Positions 1-9,200 of a DNA stretch of 11,938 bases are shown here, piece by piece (positions within the stretch are counted from its first letter, which is position 1; every line of letters starts with the position of its first letter). The stretch is from the NCBI GenBank assembly GCA_024763405.1, contig JANTFQ010000040.1, positions 1 through 11,938 of the forward strand. The letters run 5' to 3'. Origin of the DNA: Calditrichaceae bacterium. GTDB taxonomy: Bacteria; Calditrichota; Calditrichia; Calditrichales; Calditrichaceae. A program made the position numbers and the translations under genes. The notes under the pieces are model-generated. The model ran no database searches. It worked only from the letters and a program-made list of their open reading frames with translations, and had not been told where the DNA came from.

Positions 1-65
1 TGACTTGTAGTCCGTTTTCATCTTCGGGTTGCACCCGAAGTTATTCACGTATCACTGCTTCGCAG
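1..65. repeat. Cluster of three short palindromes at the left edge
   Basis: Three inverted repeats with 3-nt loops follow each other: GACT/AGTC (2-5 and 9-12), CTTCGGGT/ACCCGAAG (22-29 and 33-40, a perfect 8-bp stem), and CTGC/GCAG (55-58 and 62-65). They lie about 195 bp beyond the end of the receptor reading frame. They could be a REP-like intergenic repeat or the 3' end structure of the minus-strand transcript. No T-run follows the large stem on either strand, so a classical Rho-independent terminator is not well supported. The first palindrome touches the window edge, so the element may continue to the left. Confidence 0.35.
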
Positions 66-259
66 ATAATGGGATATTAAAACAGTATCATACCCAAAAT
101 AGGGATTTTGCATAACATAAAAAGCAAGATGTTTTATTGAAATTTGTGTCCCTGTGAAAATCAACATCATTCGATTTTATGCTTTTCTATTTTACCCACA
201 CAAAACAACATAGACCCATTTTTTATATGTGTAATTTCAAAAAAACTTTTTCCATCTTG

Positions 260-640
260 TTAATAGCTTACCTTTACTCCAAGCAATATCTGCCGCGGAT
301 GGCCGTAGAGTTGCCGCCCTAAAAAGTCCCAATAAGCCTGCCCGTTTTCTATATTAATCGCATTGTAGAGCTCTGTAAATTTTTCCCCTAAATTTTTACG
401 GAATGCCTTACTGTAATAATCACTATTGATTACGCCGTCGTTTTCAGCACGGCCGTTTATTTGGTACACATTAAGGATGTTCCTGCGGTTAAACAGATTT
501 AAAATACGGGCATACAGAGTTAATCGGATATTATTTGTTAAATCAATGGTTTTATCGATTTTTAAATCCACATTAAAATTCCAGGGCGTTATGGATGCAT
601 TTAATGGCTCAAGCGGTTTTCTGGAACGGCCATCTTTCAT
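260..640 (-). pseudogene. C-terminal barrel fragment of the TonB-dependent receptor, separated by an in-frame TGA
   Basis: This 126-codon stretch is the natural C-terminus of the receptor encoded at 671-2935. It is in the same reading frame, and only ten further sense codons (641-670, reading ISAYSLGVDY) lie between the upstream TGA and the ATG at 638-640. It carries typical late-barrel features of TonB-dependent receptors: RSRKPLEPLNASITPWNF, the strand LTLYARILNLFNRRNILNVY, and a last strand ending GVKVSY. The terminal aromatic residue is the usual beta-signal recognised by the BAM assembly machinery. It ends at a TAA (260-262). I see no Shine-Dalgarno sequence before the ATG, so independent translation is unlikely. 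It is best read as part of a broken gene, unless the TGA is read through or is a sequence error. If joined, the product would be 891 residues. Confidence 0.75.
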
Positions 641-641
641 G

Positions 642-659
642 TAGTCTACACCTAGACTA
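642..659 (-). other. Hairpin 11 nt after the in-frame TGA of the receptor gene
   Basis: On the coding (minus) strand, TAGTCTA and TAGACTA form a perfect 7-bp stem around a GGTG loop. The stem begins 11 nt after the TGA at 671-673, and the loop begins 18 nt after it. The geometry superficially fits the bacterial SECIS model (short apical loop with a G in its first two positions, about 16-37 nt from UGA). The stem is AT-rich and short, so chance is a serious alternative. Confidence 0.3.
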
Positions 660-670
660 TACGCTGAAAT

Positions 671-2935
671 TCAGCCGGGGGACGGAATAGAATCCCGCGT
701 AAAGGGATGACCGCTGTTAAAACGAAACAGAAGATTGATTCCCAACTGTTCCAAAAGCGACCCACCATCGTTTCGGGCAAAACGGTAGTCGAGGTTAACC
801 GTACCTTTGTGCGCCACCGCATAATCCAAAGGGTGTGCTTTAATAGAAGTCACGACATGACGATATTCTGCAATCAGATGGGATACAGAGTTAGAACCGG
901 TTCCCTTCGCATTCTGATACGTATAATCAAAACGGGCCTGCAACCGTTTTTTTCGTTTGGTTAGCAGGCTCAGGTTCAGACCCTTTATCTCACTGAAATC
1001 TGAATTTACTAGCCGCCGATAATACAGGCTATAATCATCCCCAGGTCCCGAGGGCTGATTTGTCTCCGTTTGCGGCAAACCCTGGGATAGTTTGTGAAAC
1101 ACATTAACGTTTAGGGAAAAAGAATTTAAAAATTCCTTTTTAAAACCAATTATAACAGAAGTACTGCGCACGACATCTAAATTAAATCCGATCGGATTTA
1201 AATATAACTGGCCCCAAGAAACAATTTGTTTAGCGTATTCATTTGAATTAAAATAATAAAGACTAGATTTTGGCGGCTGCACATATTTCCCGTATGTAAA
1301 ATAAAGTTGTGAACCGGAATTATTAAATAGGGTTACGCCAAAACGGGGCTGCAGGGCACGAGTCGGTTTTTTATTCTTCCAGGCGTCACCTGTCAATTCA
1401 CCTTCTCCATGATTGACAGATGGATATCCCGGATTCAGTAAAACATTGTCATCCGTATCAAAATAATCGTAGCGCAATCCAAACGTAAAGATTGCATTTT
1501 TATGTATGATACGATCCTCCAGATACACCGAGGCGAAAAAGGGTTTTTTGGGGCCATTAAATCCCCATTCAATGGGATATCCAAAGGCATCGTAGCCGAA
1601 ATTTTGAGAACCAATATTCTCCCTCAAAAGATAATCAGGAATTAATTCATCCAAACCATACCTATAAGAATATTGCATCATCCCTATGGTATTGATTTCA
1701 TAATTGCGCATTGTATAGGACCGGGCGTCCATCCCAAGCTGGATTTGATGTCTGCCGAGAGTCGCTTGCGTTTCAAAGCGGCCGAAAAAGGCCTGCTGAT
1801 TCTGTTTAAAATACCAGGGATTGTTCAACGTACCATTTCGTTCGAACCTAAATCCGTTCACATAATAATCATATTCAGACCGCCAACCGTTCCGGTACTG
1901 AACCCGGCCGTCTGTATGCCGGGCCACCGCCAGACTGTCCGACCATTTGCGCCAATCGTTTCCGAAATAATCATCATACCGTTCGGAGTGCTTGCGGGAT
2001 ATCCCGGCATCAAAACGGTAGTGCAGGTATTTGGTCAGCTGATGCTCAAATTGTCCGGAAATAAACCAGTTTTGGTTTACAAGATACTGATGGCGATCAT
2101 TCAGAATATGCAGCATGGGCTGGTTGTCTTCGTATAATTTCTGCCGGTCAAATAAAAAATTCAGCTGACTCCGTGTGTGTTTTCCTTTATACAACAGGGT
2201 GGCATTCCCCGCCCAGCGCTTGCTGCTGTTATTGGACGTAAACCCGTCGGGATAGGTCAGGCGATCAATGGAATCCGGATTTAACGTAGCAGATGAGTTT
2301 AAATTGTCAATACGAAACCCTTTACTGAAACGTTTTTGTGTGTCGCCAATTTCTTCATTTTCAAGCGCGATAAAAAAGCGCAGGTTCGGAAAATAAAGCG
2401 GCCCTCCGGCCGTGGCGCTGATAATTTGATCCCGGTAGGAATACGTGTTTAAAAACTTTTTACCGGCTGCTGCAAATTTATCCGTTTGATAATCCACGCT
2501 GAAATGATGCCGCTTCCCTCCGGTTTTTAAACGGGTATTCACCAATCCGGAATTGGCCCCTCCGAAGCGGGTGGAATAACCCGTTGTAAAAATATCTATT
2601 TGTTCAATTGCCTCCGGGATAATATGCAAAAACGATGTGTTGCTAAAGGGATCGATGATGGGCAGTCCGTTTAGGTAAAACCCGGTCTCATCGTCCCGTC
2701 CTCCCAAAATATGCATATCGCCGTCCTGTACAATAATGGCCGGCTGAATTTCCAGCACTGCATCCAGGCCGCGCTGCGGCAGACGGTCAATTTCCTTTGC
2801 TGTTATGACTGTTCCCTGCAGCGAATCCGGCAGGAAGGAGGATGTCCCGGCAGAGGTTGTATCCTGTCCAAGAGCAATGGTCCGTCCGCTTAAGAACAGA
2901 AAAGTGAGGCTCCAAAGTATTTTAATTGTTTTCAA
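671..2935 (-). CDS. TonB-dependent outer-membrane receptor, C-terminally truncated by TGA
   Basis: A 754-residue product that would form an energised outer-membrane channel driven by TonB-ExbB-ExbD; the substrate is unknown. The start is TTG at 2933-2935, supported by AAAGGAG 5 nt upstream and by the signal peptide it exposes (residues 1 to about 23, likely cleaved at ALG|Q). The plug domain spans about residues 38-140: VITAKEIDRLPQ, the ILGGRDDETGFYLNGLPI segment, IPEAIEQIDIFTTGYSTRFGG and SGLVNTRLKTGG. The rest is beta-barrel, rich in alternating aromatic strands, with the late motif FNSGHPFTR at the end. Only about 14 residues lie between the signal peptide and the plug, so the N-terminal carboxypeptidase-regulatory-like domain common in this group is absent. 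The frame stops at TGA (671-673) before the last strands and the terminal aromatic residue, which are found in frame at 260-640. As translated, the barrel would lack its closing strands. It starts 10 bp after the upstream gene, so the two are probably co-transcribed. Confidence 0.85.
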   Translation of the reverse strand: MKTIKILWSLTFLFLSGRTIALGQDTTSAGTSSFLPDSLQGTVITAKEIDRLPQRGLDAVLEIQPAIIVQDGDMHILGGRDDETGFYLNGLPIIDPFSNTSFLHIIPEAIEQIDIFTTGYSTRFGGANSGLVNTRLKTGGKRHHFSVDYQTDKFAAAGKKFLNTYSYRDQIISATAGGPLYFPNLRFFIALENEEIGDTQKRFSKGFRIDNLNSSATLNPDSIDRLTYPDGFTSNNSSKRWAGNATLLYKGKHTRSQLNFLFDRQKLYEDNQPMLHILNDRHQYLVNQNWFISGQFEHQLTKYLHYRFDAGISRKHSERYDDYFGNDWRKWSDSLAVARHTDGRVQYRNGWRSEYDYYVNGFRFERNGTLNNPWYFKQNQQAFFGRFETQATLGRHQIQLGMDARSYTMRNYEINTIGMMQYSYRYGLDELIPDYLLRENIGSQNFGYDAFGYPIEWGFNGPKKPFFASVYLEDRIIHKNAIFTFGLRYDYFDTDDNVLLNPGYPSVNHGEGELTGDAWKNKKPTRALQPRFGVTLFNNSGSQLYFTYGKYVQPPKSSLYYFNSNEYAKQIVSWGQLYLNPIGFNLDVVRSTSVIIGFKKEFLNSFSLNVNVFHKLSQGLPQTETNQPSGPGDDYSLYYRRLVNSDFSEIKGLNLSLLTKRKKRLQARFDYTYQNAKGTGSNSVSHLIAEYRHVVTSIKAHPLDYAVAHKGTVNLDYRFARNDGGSLLEQLGINLLFRFNSGHPFTRDSIPSPG

Positions 2936-2940
2936 TCCGG

Positions 2941-2947
2941 CTCCTTT
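2941..2947 (-). promoter_or_regulatory. Ribosome binding site of the TonB receptor gene (TTG start)
   Basis: AAAGGAG on the minus strand lies 5 nt before a TTG codon at 2933-2935 and overlaps the TAA stop of the preceding gene (2946-2948). It decides the start: TTG rather than an internal ATG. The overlap with the upstream stop suggests coupled translation. Confidence 0.7.
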
Positions 2948-5900
2948 ATTTTATCAGGATGCATTTTTTAGCTCGTACAAATCCATCGCCGGTTTGAATC
3001 CGGTAAATATAAACGCCGCTGGCAATGTGCTGCGGCCGCCATTTAACAAAATATTCTCCCTTTTCCTGTTTACGGTTTACTAAATTCGCTATCTTTTGCC
3101 CCTGTATATTATAAACCGTTAGATGTACGGTGGTTTTCTTTTCAATCCAGTAGCGAAAGGTCGTCAGACCATTAAAAGGATTGGGGTAATTCTGATATAA
3201 TCTGAACTTTTCCGGTACATTGGCTTCACCCGGCGCCGTATAGGTAAAAATATCGCCCGTTGTGTTTTTTAACTGTGCCTCAATGGTAAAGCGGTACCCT
3301 TCCTTTAATGCACTGTACGCGGGTTCCATTCGCAGCCAAAGCACATATAAAACATCGGCGTTGATTCCTTTGTACAGATTATTATAATTTTCTCCTCCGT
3401 CGTAATCGCTTTTCATAATAAACAAGGCTTCGTATCCCGCTTGTGTTCCGGGAGTTGATTCATAGTTACTGCCCATATCCCAGGTTAAATTAGGGCTAAG
3501 CGAATCTGCAATCAGCATTTCGGAAAAGCAGATATTCAGTCGCCGGGGATTTAGAGAATCGCTAAGACTGTAGGCGGCAAGCGGTAACTGTCCCACTCCG
3601 CTGAAGCTGTAGTTTAAATCCTTACGGTACACGGCTCCTTCGCCGATAAATCCGTTTGCCCGGACGGACGCAAGAGACTGAAACTCCAGACGTACCGGTT
3701 CTAAAGAATCCCGGCTGACCGTACTGCCCAGAAAACGGTCGCCCAAATCAAGGCCGCCGCCCAAAAAGCGACCGCCCCAGTCTACGCCCAAAACCCGAAA
3801 GGAATCGGAATCCGCCGTATCGTACCAGCCCGCGATGTCATTACTGTCAGCCCCTGCAACCCGGACCAGCACCCCGTCGATGATGGGGTAGTCTAAATCC
3901 CCGCTTTGATTGCGCTGAGCGGATAATTTAACTTCATCCAAATCCATATCCGTAAGTGTCCATTCGTTATGTTCATTAAACGAAACGGAATACCGGTGCC
4001 CGGTAAGCAAAGCCGGATTGATGACCTCGGCAGTAACCTGTCCCGTACTTTTTCCGAGATGCGTCACCGGCAAATCCGATCCGATTTTTGCCTTGTAACC
4101 CGGATTGGTCTTATGCGCCACAACGGTAATCTTACTCAAATCCGATTCCATCAGCGGAAATGGAATCAGTGGATCCGGTGAATAACGGTAGGCGGAAACG
4201 GCAAACGTATATTTTTCCCCGTCCGCAAACGGCTTTTCAGCAAAATAGTCGCGGGTGGCGGTAAAATAGCGTTGAATTCCCGAATTGGTTCCAAAAGCAT
4301 AAGGAATTGTAAGATAGTATCCATAATCCGTATCGAGATATTTTCCGTAAATTTTGCCCGGCGCACTTTCCTTATCAAAAGTGGCCAGCATAACGGCTTC
4401 GTCTTTTGATGCTTCCGGCGAAGGTAGTTGCCAGACTTTATAGCCTTCGAAGAAAAAATTTCCCTCCGGATTATCTGCTTCGAGACGTTCCGTAAATTGC
4501 GGGTCATTTCCCCAGTCGATGCTGATAATTCCATTTACGGAAGAGGCCGATAAACGCGGTTTTAGCGTAAAGGGCGTAATCGCAGGAAAATGAGGATAAA
4601 CTTCTTTTATATAGCGGGCATTGGTTTTTAAAATTTCGACATTAAAATTTTGATATTTAGTTCCCACTCCGCCAATCAGCGCGTAGATCACTTCCTGGGT
4701 ATCGCCTGGCGCCATTGTAAACGGCCCGCTGGACATTAAAAAACGCCGATCCCCCGGAGTCGGCCCGTCCACATCTCCCGTCTGGGAAACAGGATCCCCT
4801 GAAAAATTAAATTTTGTTATTTTTCCGGCATTGGGTCCGGTTTGCTCATAATATGGATAATAGGTAACCGTATCTCCTTCATCTTTAAACCCATTTAGCC
4901 AGTTATATTTCATTTGAGTATATCTATAACGTGGAAGTTCATCCATATAATTGTTATAATTTTTTGCAACTGAAGTTAACGGTAAATTTACAAATCCTGG
5001 CTTTTCTTTAAAATCCCATAAAGCGGTCCCGCCATCTTTTGGAACAAGCGGGCCCTGTAATAGCTGATACCCGACTGCCGGAGGATACATATTCCGCGCA
5101 TCAAATTCTTTATCAAATGGTTCGCTATTATACGCATAGCCGAGCTGAAGTACCGTATCTGTTCCCATATAGTCATTGGCATAATCTCCTATATCCGGAT
5201 CGGAAAACACACCAACAAACATAGAATCAATCCTAAGCCCTGATTTGTTAATAATTCGATAACGCCTAAAAGAAGCCTGCCCCAGCGGCAGATCCGGCTG
5301 ATTATAACCCCAAAGCGTGATTTGAAGTTCTAACCCTATCGACGGAGAGCCATACAGCTTCAACACCCGGCTTTCCGATAAATCATTCACTACAAACCAA
5401 AGCACCTGGTCGGCTCCGGCCAGTCCCGGGGTTTCACCGAGGCCGGGTTCGTAAATTCCATTTTTATTGAGATCATAAAAAGGCGCGCCATATTCAGCGG
5501 GCCACTCCTGCCAGTCTTTTTGATACTGGTCAATAATTTCCTGAGCGGTAACGGTGGAATCCACCTCAGAGCCAATATCGTAAAGCAGTTTCATTTCGGC
5601 GGATAACTGCGCATTATTCTCTTTTAAATTTTGCCAGTCTTTGCGAATGCGGTAAACACGAAGATGTTCATCATCCGGGTCCTGTGCAACGCCCGGAGAA
5701 ATGATGCGGCCCTGAATTGTCCCAACATTGTATGTCTGACCACCGACACGTAGTTTTTTCCTGTTCGGATCGGGATCGTTCACGTACCCGCCCCAGAGTA
5801 CGCCTTCGATAAAAACAACCCCGGCTCCGCCAGCCGGATAGAAAATACCCGCGTCGCCATTGGGTGAATTGCCAGACTTGCCGTCTCTATAAATAAATCC

Positions 5901-6047
5901 GCTGATGTCATTAATATTTAACAATGAATACCGGCCGTTATTCCCGTAGTTTATTTCTGCTTTCTTATGCAGATATTCAGGCAGAAAAGAAGACAGGGCA
6001 ATTAGCATGGTCAGTAAGACTAAAATTTTTAAAACCTTATATTTCAT
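2946..6047 (-). CDS. T9SS-type secreted surface protein, paralogue A (1033 aa)
   Basis: A large exported protein, probably cell-surface or released; its function is unknown. Residues 1 to about 22 form a basic then hydrophobic signal sequence without a clear AxA site. The mature part opens with GRYSLLNINDISGF and a GIFYPAGGAGVVF / GVLWGGYVNDPDP segment. Residues 190-202 contain DLNKNG, a DxNxNG loop like those that bind calcium. Residues 432-462 carry GDRRFLMSSGPFTMAPGDTQ and an ALIGG segment, a pattern I associate with large T9SS cargo proteins of Calditrichota-like bacteria. Residues about 500-645 resemble a fibronectin type III-like module (FEGYKVWQL ... YTFAVSAYRY). Residues about 946-1033 are the T9SS type A sorting domain: YQNYPNPFNG, VYNIQGQKI, ASGVYIYRI, ending in a Lys-rich tail. 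The ATG at 6045-6047 has only a weak upstream GAG, 8 nt away. It aligns over its full length with the neighbour at 6209-9307, and is followed 10 bp later by the TonB receptor. Confidence 0.85.
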   Translation of the reverse strand: MKYKVLKILVLLTMLIALSSFLPEYLHKKAEINYGNNGRYSLLNINDISGFIYRDGKSGNSPNGDAGIFYPAGGAGVVFIEGVLWGGYVNDPDPNRKKLRVGGQTYNVGTIQGRIISPGVAQDPDDEHLRVYRIRKDWQNLKENNAQLSAEMKLLYDIGSEVDSTVTAQEIIDQYQKDWQEWPAEYGAPFYDLNKNGIYEPGLGETPGLAGADQVLWFVVNDLSESRVLKLYGSPSIGLELQITLWGYNQPDLPLGQASFRRYRIINKSGLRIDSMFVGVFSDPDIGDYANDYMGTDTVLQLGYAYNSEPFDKEFDARNMYPPAVGYQLLQGPLVPKDGGTALWDFKEKPGFVNLPLTSVAKNYNNYMDELPRYRYTQMKYNWLNGFKDEGDTVTYYPYYEQTGPNAGKITKFNFSGDPVSQTGDVDGPTPGDRRFLMSSGPFTMAPGDTQEVIYALIGGVGTKYQNFNVEILKTNARYIKEVYPHFPAITPFTLKPRLSASSVNGIISIDWGNDPQFTERLEADNPEGNFFFEGYKVWQLPSPEASKDEAVMLATFDKESAPGKIYGKYLDTDYGYYLTIPYAFGTNSGIQRYFTATRDYFAEKPFADGEKYTFAVSAYRYSPDPLIPFPLMESDLSKITVVAHKTNPGYKAKIGSDLPVTHLGKSTGQVTAEVINPALLTGHRYSVSFNEHNEWTLTDMDLDEVKLSAQRNQSGDLDYPIIDGVLVRVAGADSNDIAGWYDTADSDSFRVLGVDWGGRFLGGGLDLGDRFLGSTVSRDSLEPVRLEFQSLASVRANGFIGEGAVYRKDLNYSFSGVGQLPLAAYSLSDSLNPRRLNICFSEMLIADSLSPNLTWDMGSNYESTPGTQAGYEALFIMKSDYDGGENYNNLYKGINADVLYVLWLRMEPAYSALKEGYRFTIEAQLKNTTGDIFTYTAPGEANVPEKFRLYQNYPNPFNGLTTFRYWIEKKTTVHLTVYNIQGQKIANLVNRKQEKGEYFVKWRPQHIASGVYIYRIQTGDGFVRAKKCILIK
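5411..5530 (-). repeat. Near-identical DNA patch shared by the two paralogues (copy A)
   Basis: Compared base by base with 8671-8790, this 120-bp segment differs at only 5 positions; 5424-5486 (63 bases) is identical to 8684-8746. It encodes residues about 173-213 of paralogue A, including YGAPFYDLNKNGIYEPGLGE. Flanking sequence that still encodes identical peptides, such as VYRIRKDW, has most third codon positions changed, so the patch stands out. Gene conversion between the tandem genes is the simplest explanation. Confidence 0.7.
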
Positions 6048-6208
6048 TCTATTTTCTCAGTTAATTTATGATGTTAAATCAACCGTGTCCGGCTAAATTT
6101 TAGGTAAACACAATTAGTTTTATGAACCCAACTGCCGCACGGCATTCTATTCTTTTACTGTCTCTAACTTTTTGCTCCTGCTTTTATTCTTCCTCCTGCT
6201 CCAATCCC

Positions 6209-9200
6209 TTATTTCAGATACAGAATTTTGCCCATTTTGAACCGCCTCCCGGCTGCTGCCCGGTAAATATACATTCCGCTTGCCAGTTCCTCCGGCTGCC
6301 AGGAGATGGTATGGGTTCCCTGTTCTAATTTCGAATCAAATACCTGTGTAACATGCCGTCCGTTAATATCATAAATATCGATACTGACTTTTGACTGCAA
6401 CGGTATGCGAAGACGGAATTTAATACTTCCGTTAAAGGGATTTGGATAGGCCGGGAGAAGATCAAACTTCGTTGGCAGATTCGGCGGTGGTGGCGTTGTA
6501 TAAACAAAGGTATCCTCTGGAAAATTGCGTCGGCTGGGCAGAAGGTCAAATCTACCGTATCCATTTAAGAAACCATAAGAATCGCGTTCTTTCAGCCAAA
6601 GCACATATAAAACATCCGCAGTGGTACCTTTATGATCATTATCATAACTTATTCCCTCATCGTAGCTGCTGTTCATAATTAGCAGATATTCATCGGCACC
6701 ACGCTCATCCGGAAATTGGGCGCCGTCCCAGCCCATATCCCAAATGCGGTTAGAAGTTTCCGGGTTTTCTGTAAAACAGATATTCAAACGGCGTGGTTGT
6801 TCGGGTAAACTGATATCAAACGCTTTTAACGGCATATTTCCTGTGCCAATATAGGAAAGGCTGGAATCGTTCAGATAGACGGCTCCTTTTCCTGCCCAGC
6901 CATTTTGTTCAACTTCGAATTTCTCCTGAAACTCAATCCGTACCGGAAGTAGTGAATCCCTTGGAATCGTGCTTCCAAAAAAGTTTTCTCCCAGACCAAT
7001 GCTTCCGTCAAAGACCTGCCCGCCCCAGTCATATCCGCCAATGCCAAAATTTTCGTAATGATAGTCCCATTTAATTTTTAATCGTCCTGACTCAACAGGT
7101 CCCCAGACAACCGGCATAATTCCGTCTACAACCGGATAGTTTTCATCTCCGGATATATTTTCCTGATTCGTAAGTTTTACTTCACCGGTATTTACGTCTG
7201 TTAAGGTCCAACGCTGTTCTTCATCAAAAGTAACCCGGTACGTATGCCCCGTTAGATTTGCCGGATTTACCACAACGGCCTTCACATATCCCGTGGAAGA
7301 TCCCGAATGCTGCGCCTCAATTTCTTGTCCGGTATCAGCGGAATACCCCGGATTAAATTCATGCGCCAAAACATTAATTCGGGTCAGTTTAGATTCAATT
7401 ATGGGAAAAGAAGTGTCTGTTTTAAGAAGATAACGATAAGCGCTCACCGCAAAAGTATAGGTCTTTCCGGGCCGGAACGGCTGATTGGTAAAATAATCGC
7501 GCTCAACCGTTGTATAATGACGGATGCCGCTATTGGATCCATTTGCAAGTAATTTATATTCATAAATACCGGTAACAGGATTTGTTTTATACCCAAACAC
7601 GCCGCCCGGCGCATCCTTTGTATCGATCGTTTCTATTAAAACCGCCTGATCATCCGGCGCCGCTTCTGATGGTAACTGATAAATATTATATCCTTCAAAA
7701 CGGTAAACACCAGCGGCCTGATCTTGTTCGATTCCAGCGCTAAGCGTATCATCACTTCCCCATTCCAGGGTTATGCGTGCATTATCCGAGAGTCCATTTA
7801 CTAAGGGCTGCGGAAAGGGATCACTTAGTCCATCTAAATCAGGATACATTTTCTGAATATAACGGGCATTCAATTTAAGCGCTTCCACACAATAGGGATA
7901 ATAGGCGTTGCCGAGTCCGCCAATTAAGGCATAGACTACTTCCTGTGTGTCCCCGGGCGCCATTGTAAGGGGGCCGGAAGCCAAATAAAAACGACGGTCA
8001 CCCGCGGCCCGGTTTTCACCTTGACCGTCTATATCACCGGTACCCCTTAACGGGTCTCCCGAAAGTGGAAATCTGGTAATTTTCCCTTTATCAGGTCCGG
8101 AACGGTGCACATACGGCTTAAGGGATGACATATCATAAGAATTTTCGTATCCTCTCATATAATTATACGCTTTAATCGCTTCATCCCGAATTATCGGGTC
8201 ACAAGCGCATCCTGGGCCATAATAACTAAAAGCGTTAAGGGGAAGATTTTTAAACCCTGCCTTATTTTTAAAATCAAACAGCGCTTTGTCCTCTGCTGAG
8301 GGAACAATCGGGCCTTGCAACAGCTGATATCCTGCTGCCGGTGGATAAAGATTAAATGGATCAAACTGAATATCCGTTATAGAAGAATTATAAGCATAGC
8401 CAAGCTCCAATAGAGAATCACATCCCACAAAATCATCAGCGAAACTTCCAATATCAGTATCCGAAAAATTTCCAATATACATGGAATCAATCCGGAATGG
8501 TGATTTGTTGATGAGGCGATAGCGTCTGAAATTAGCCTGCTCCAGTGGAAGCCCTGGTTGATCATACCCCCAAAGAGTTATCTGAAGTTCGATACCAATG
8601 GGAGGAGATCCAGAGAATCTGAGCGTTCTGTTTTCGGAAAGGTCATTCACCACAAACCAAAGGACCTGATCGGCTCCGGCCACTCCCGGGGTTTCACCGA
8701 GGCCGGGTTCGTAAATTCCATTTTTATTGAGATCATAAAAAGGCGCACCATATTCAACGGGCCATTCCTGCCAGTCTTTTTGATACTGATCGATAATGTC
8801 CCCGGCGGTAACGGAACTGTCTGTGGAACTGCCCCTGGCATGCAACAGTTTAATTTCAGCCGCTATTTGAGCATCATCGTCTTTAATGGTTTTCCAATCC
8901 TTACGGATGCGATAGACACGTACCCGTTCGTCCTGGGGATCCTGGGCAACACCGCTGGAAAGGATCCGTCCGGGTGTTGTTCCCACATAATATCTTTGGC
9001 CGCCGATTCTAAGCTTCACCTTGTTTGAATCGGGATCATTCACATAGCCCCCCCAAACCACGCCTTCTGTAAAAACAATACCGGCGCTGCCGGCAGGGTA
9101 AAAAATGCCCGAATCATCATTCGGATCCTGCCCGAATAAACCGTCGTAACGCACAAAACCATTAATATTATTAATATTAATCAGACTGTACCGGCCGTCA

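Noticed and set aside
130..262. CAAGATG ... CATCTTG inverted repeat followed by a T-run downstream of the receptor (terminator idea)
   Set aside because: The arms are more than 100 bases apart and only 7 bp long, so a stable terminator hairpin is not credible.
671..673. TGA reassigned to Trp or Gly genome-wide (alternative genetic code)
   Set aside because: The two large paralogues and aceE span thousands of codons without another in-frame TGA and use TGG for Trp throughout. A global reassignment would leave many TGA sense codons.
1673..2137. 154-codon plus-strand open frame opposite the TonB receptor
   Set aside because: It lies wholly antisense to clear barrel-coding sequence, has no ribosome site or recognisable domain, and is explained as a shadow frame. 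The same applies to the plus-strand frame at 8558-9028 opposite paralogue B.
6048..6208. A short minus-strand frame (about 23 codons, beginning in the MPCGSWVH region) between the two paralogues
   Set aside because: No ribosome site, no hydrophobic or charged pattern, and typical of chance frames in a 161-bp gap. A small TGCCG/CGGCA stem at 6133-6144 is too short to call a terminator.
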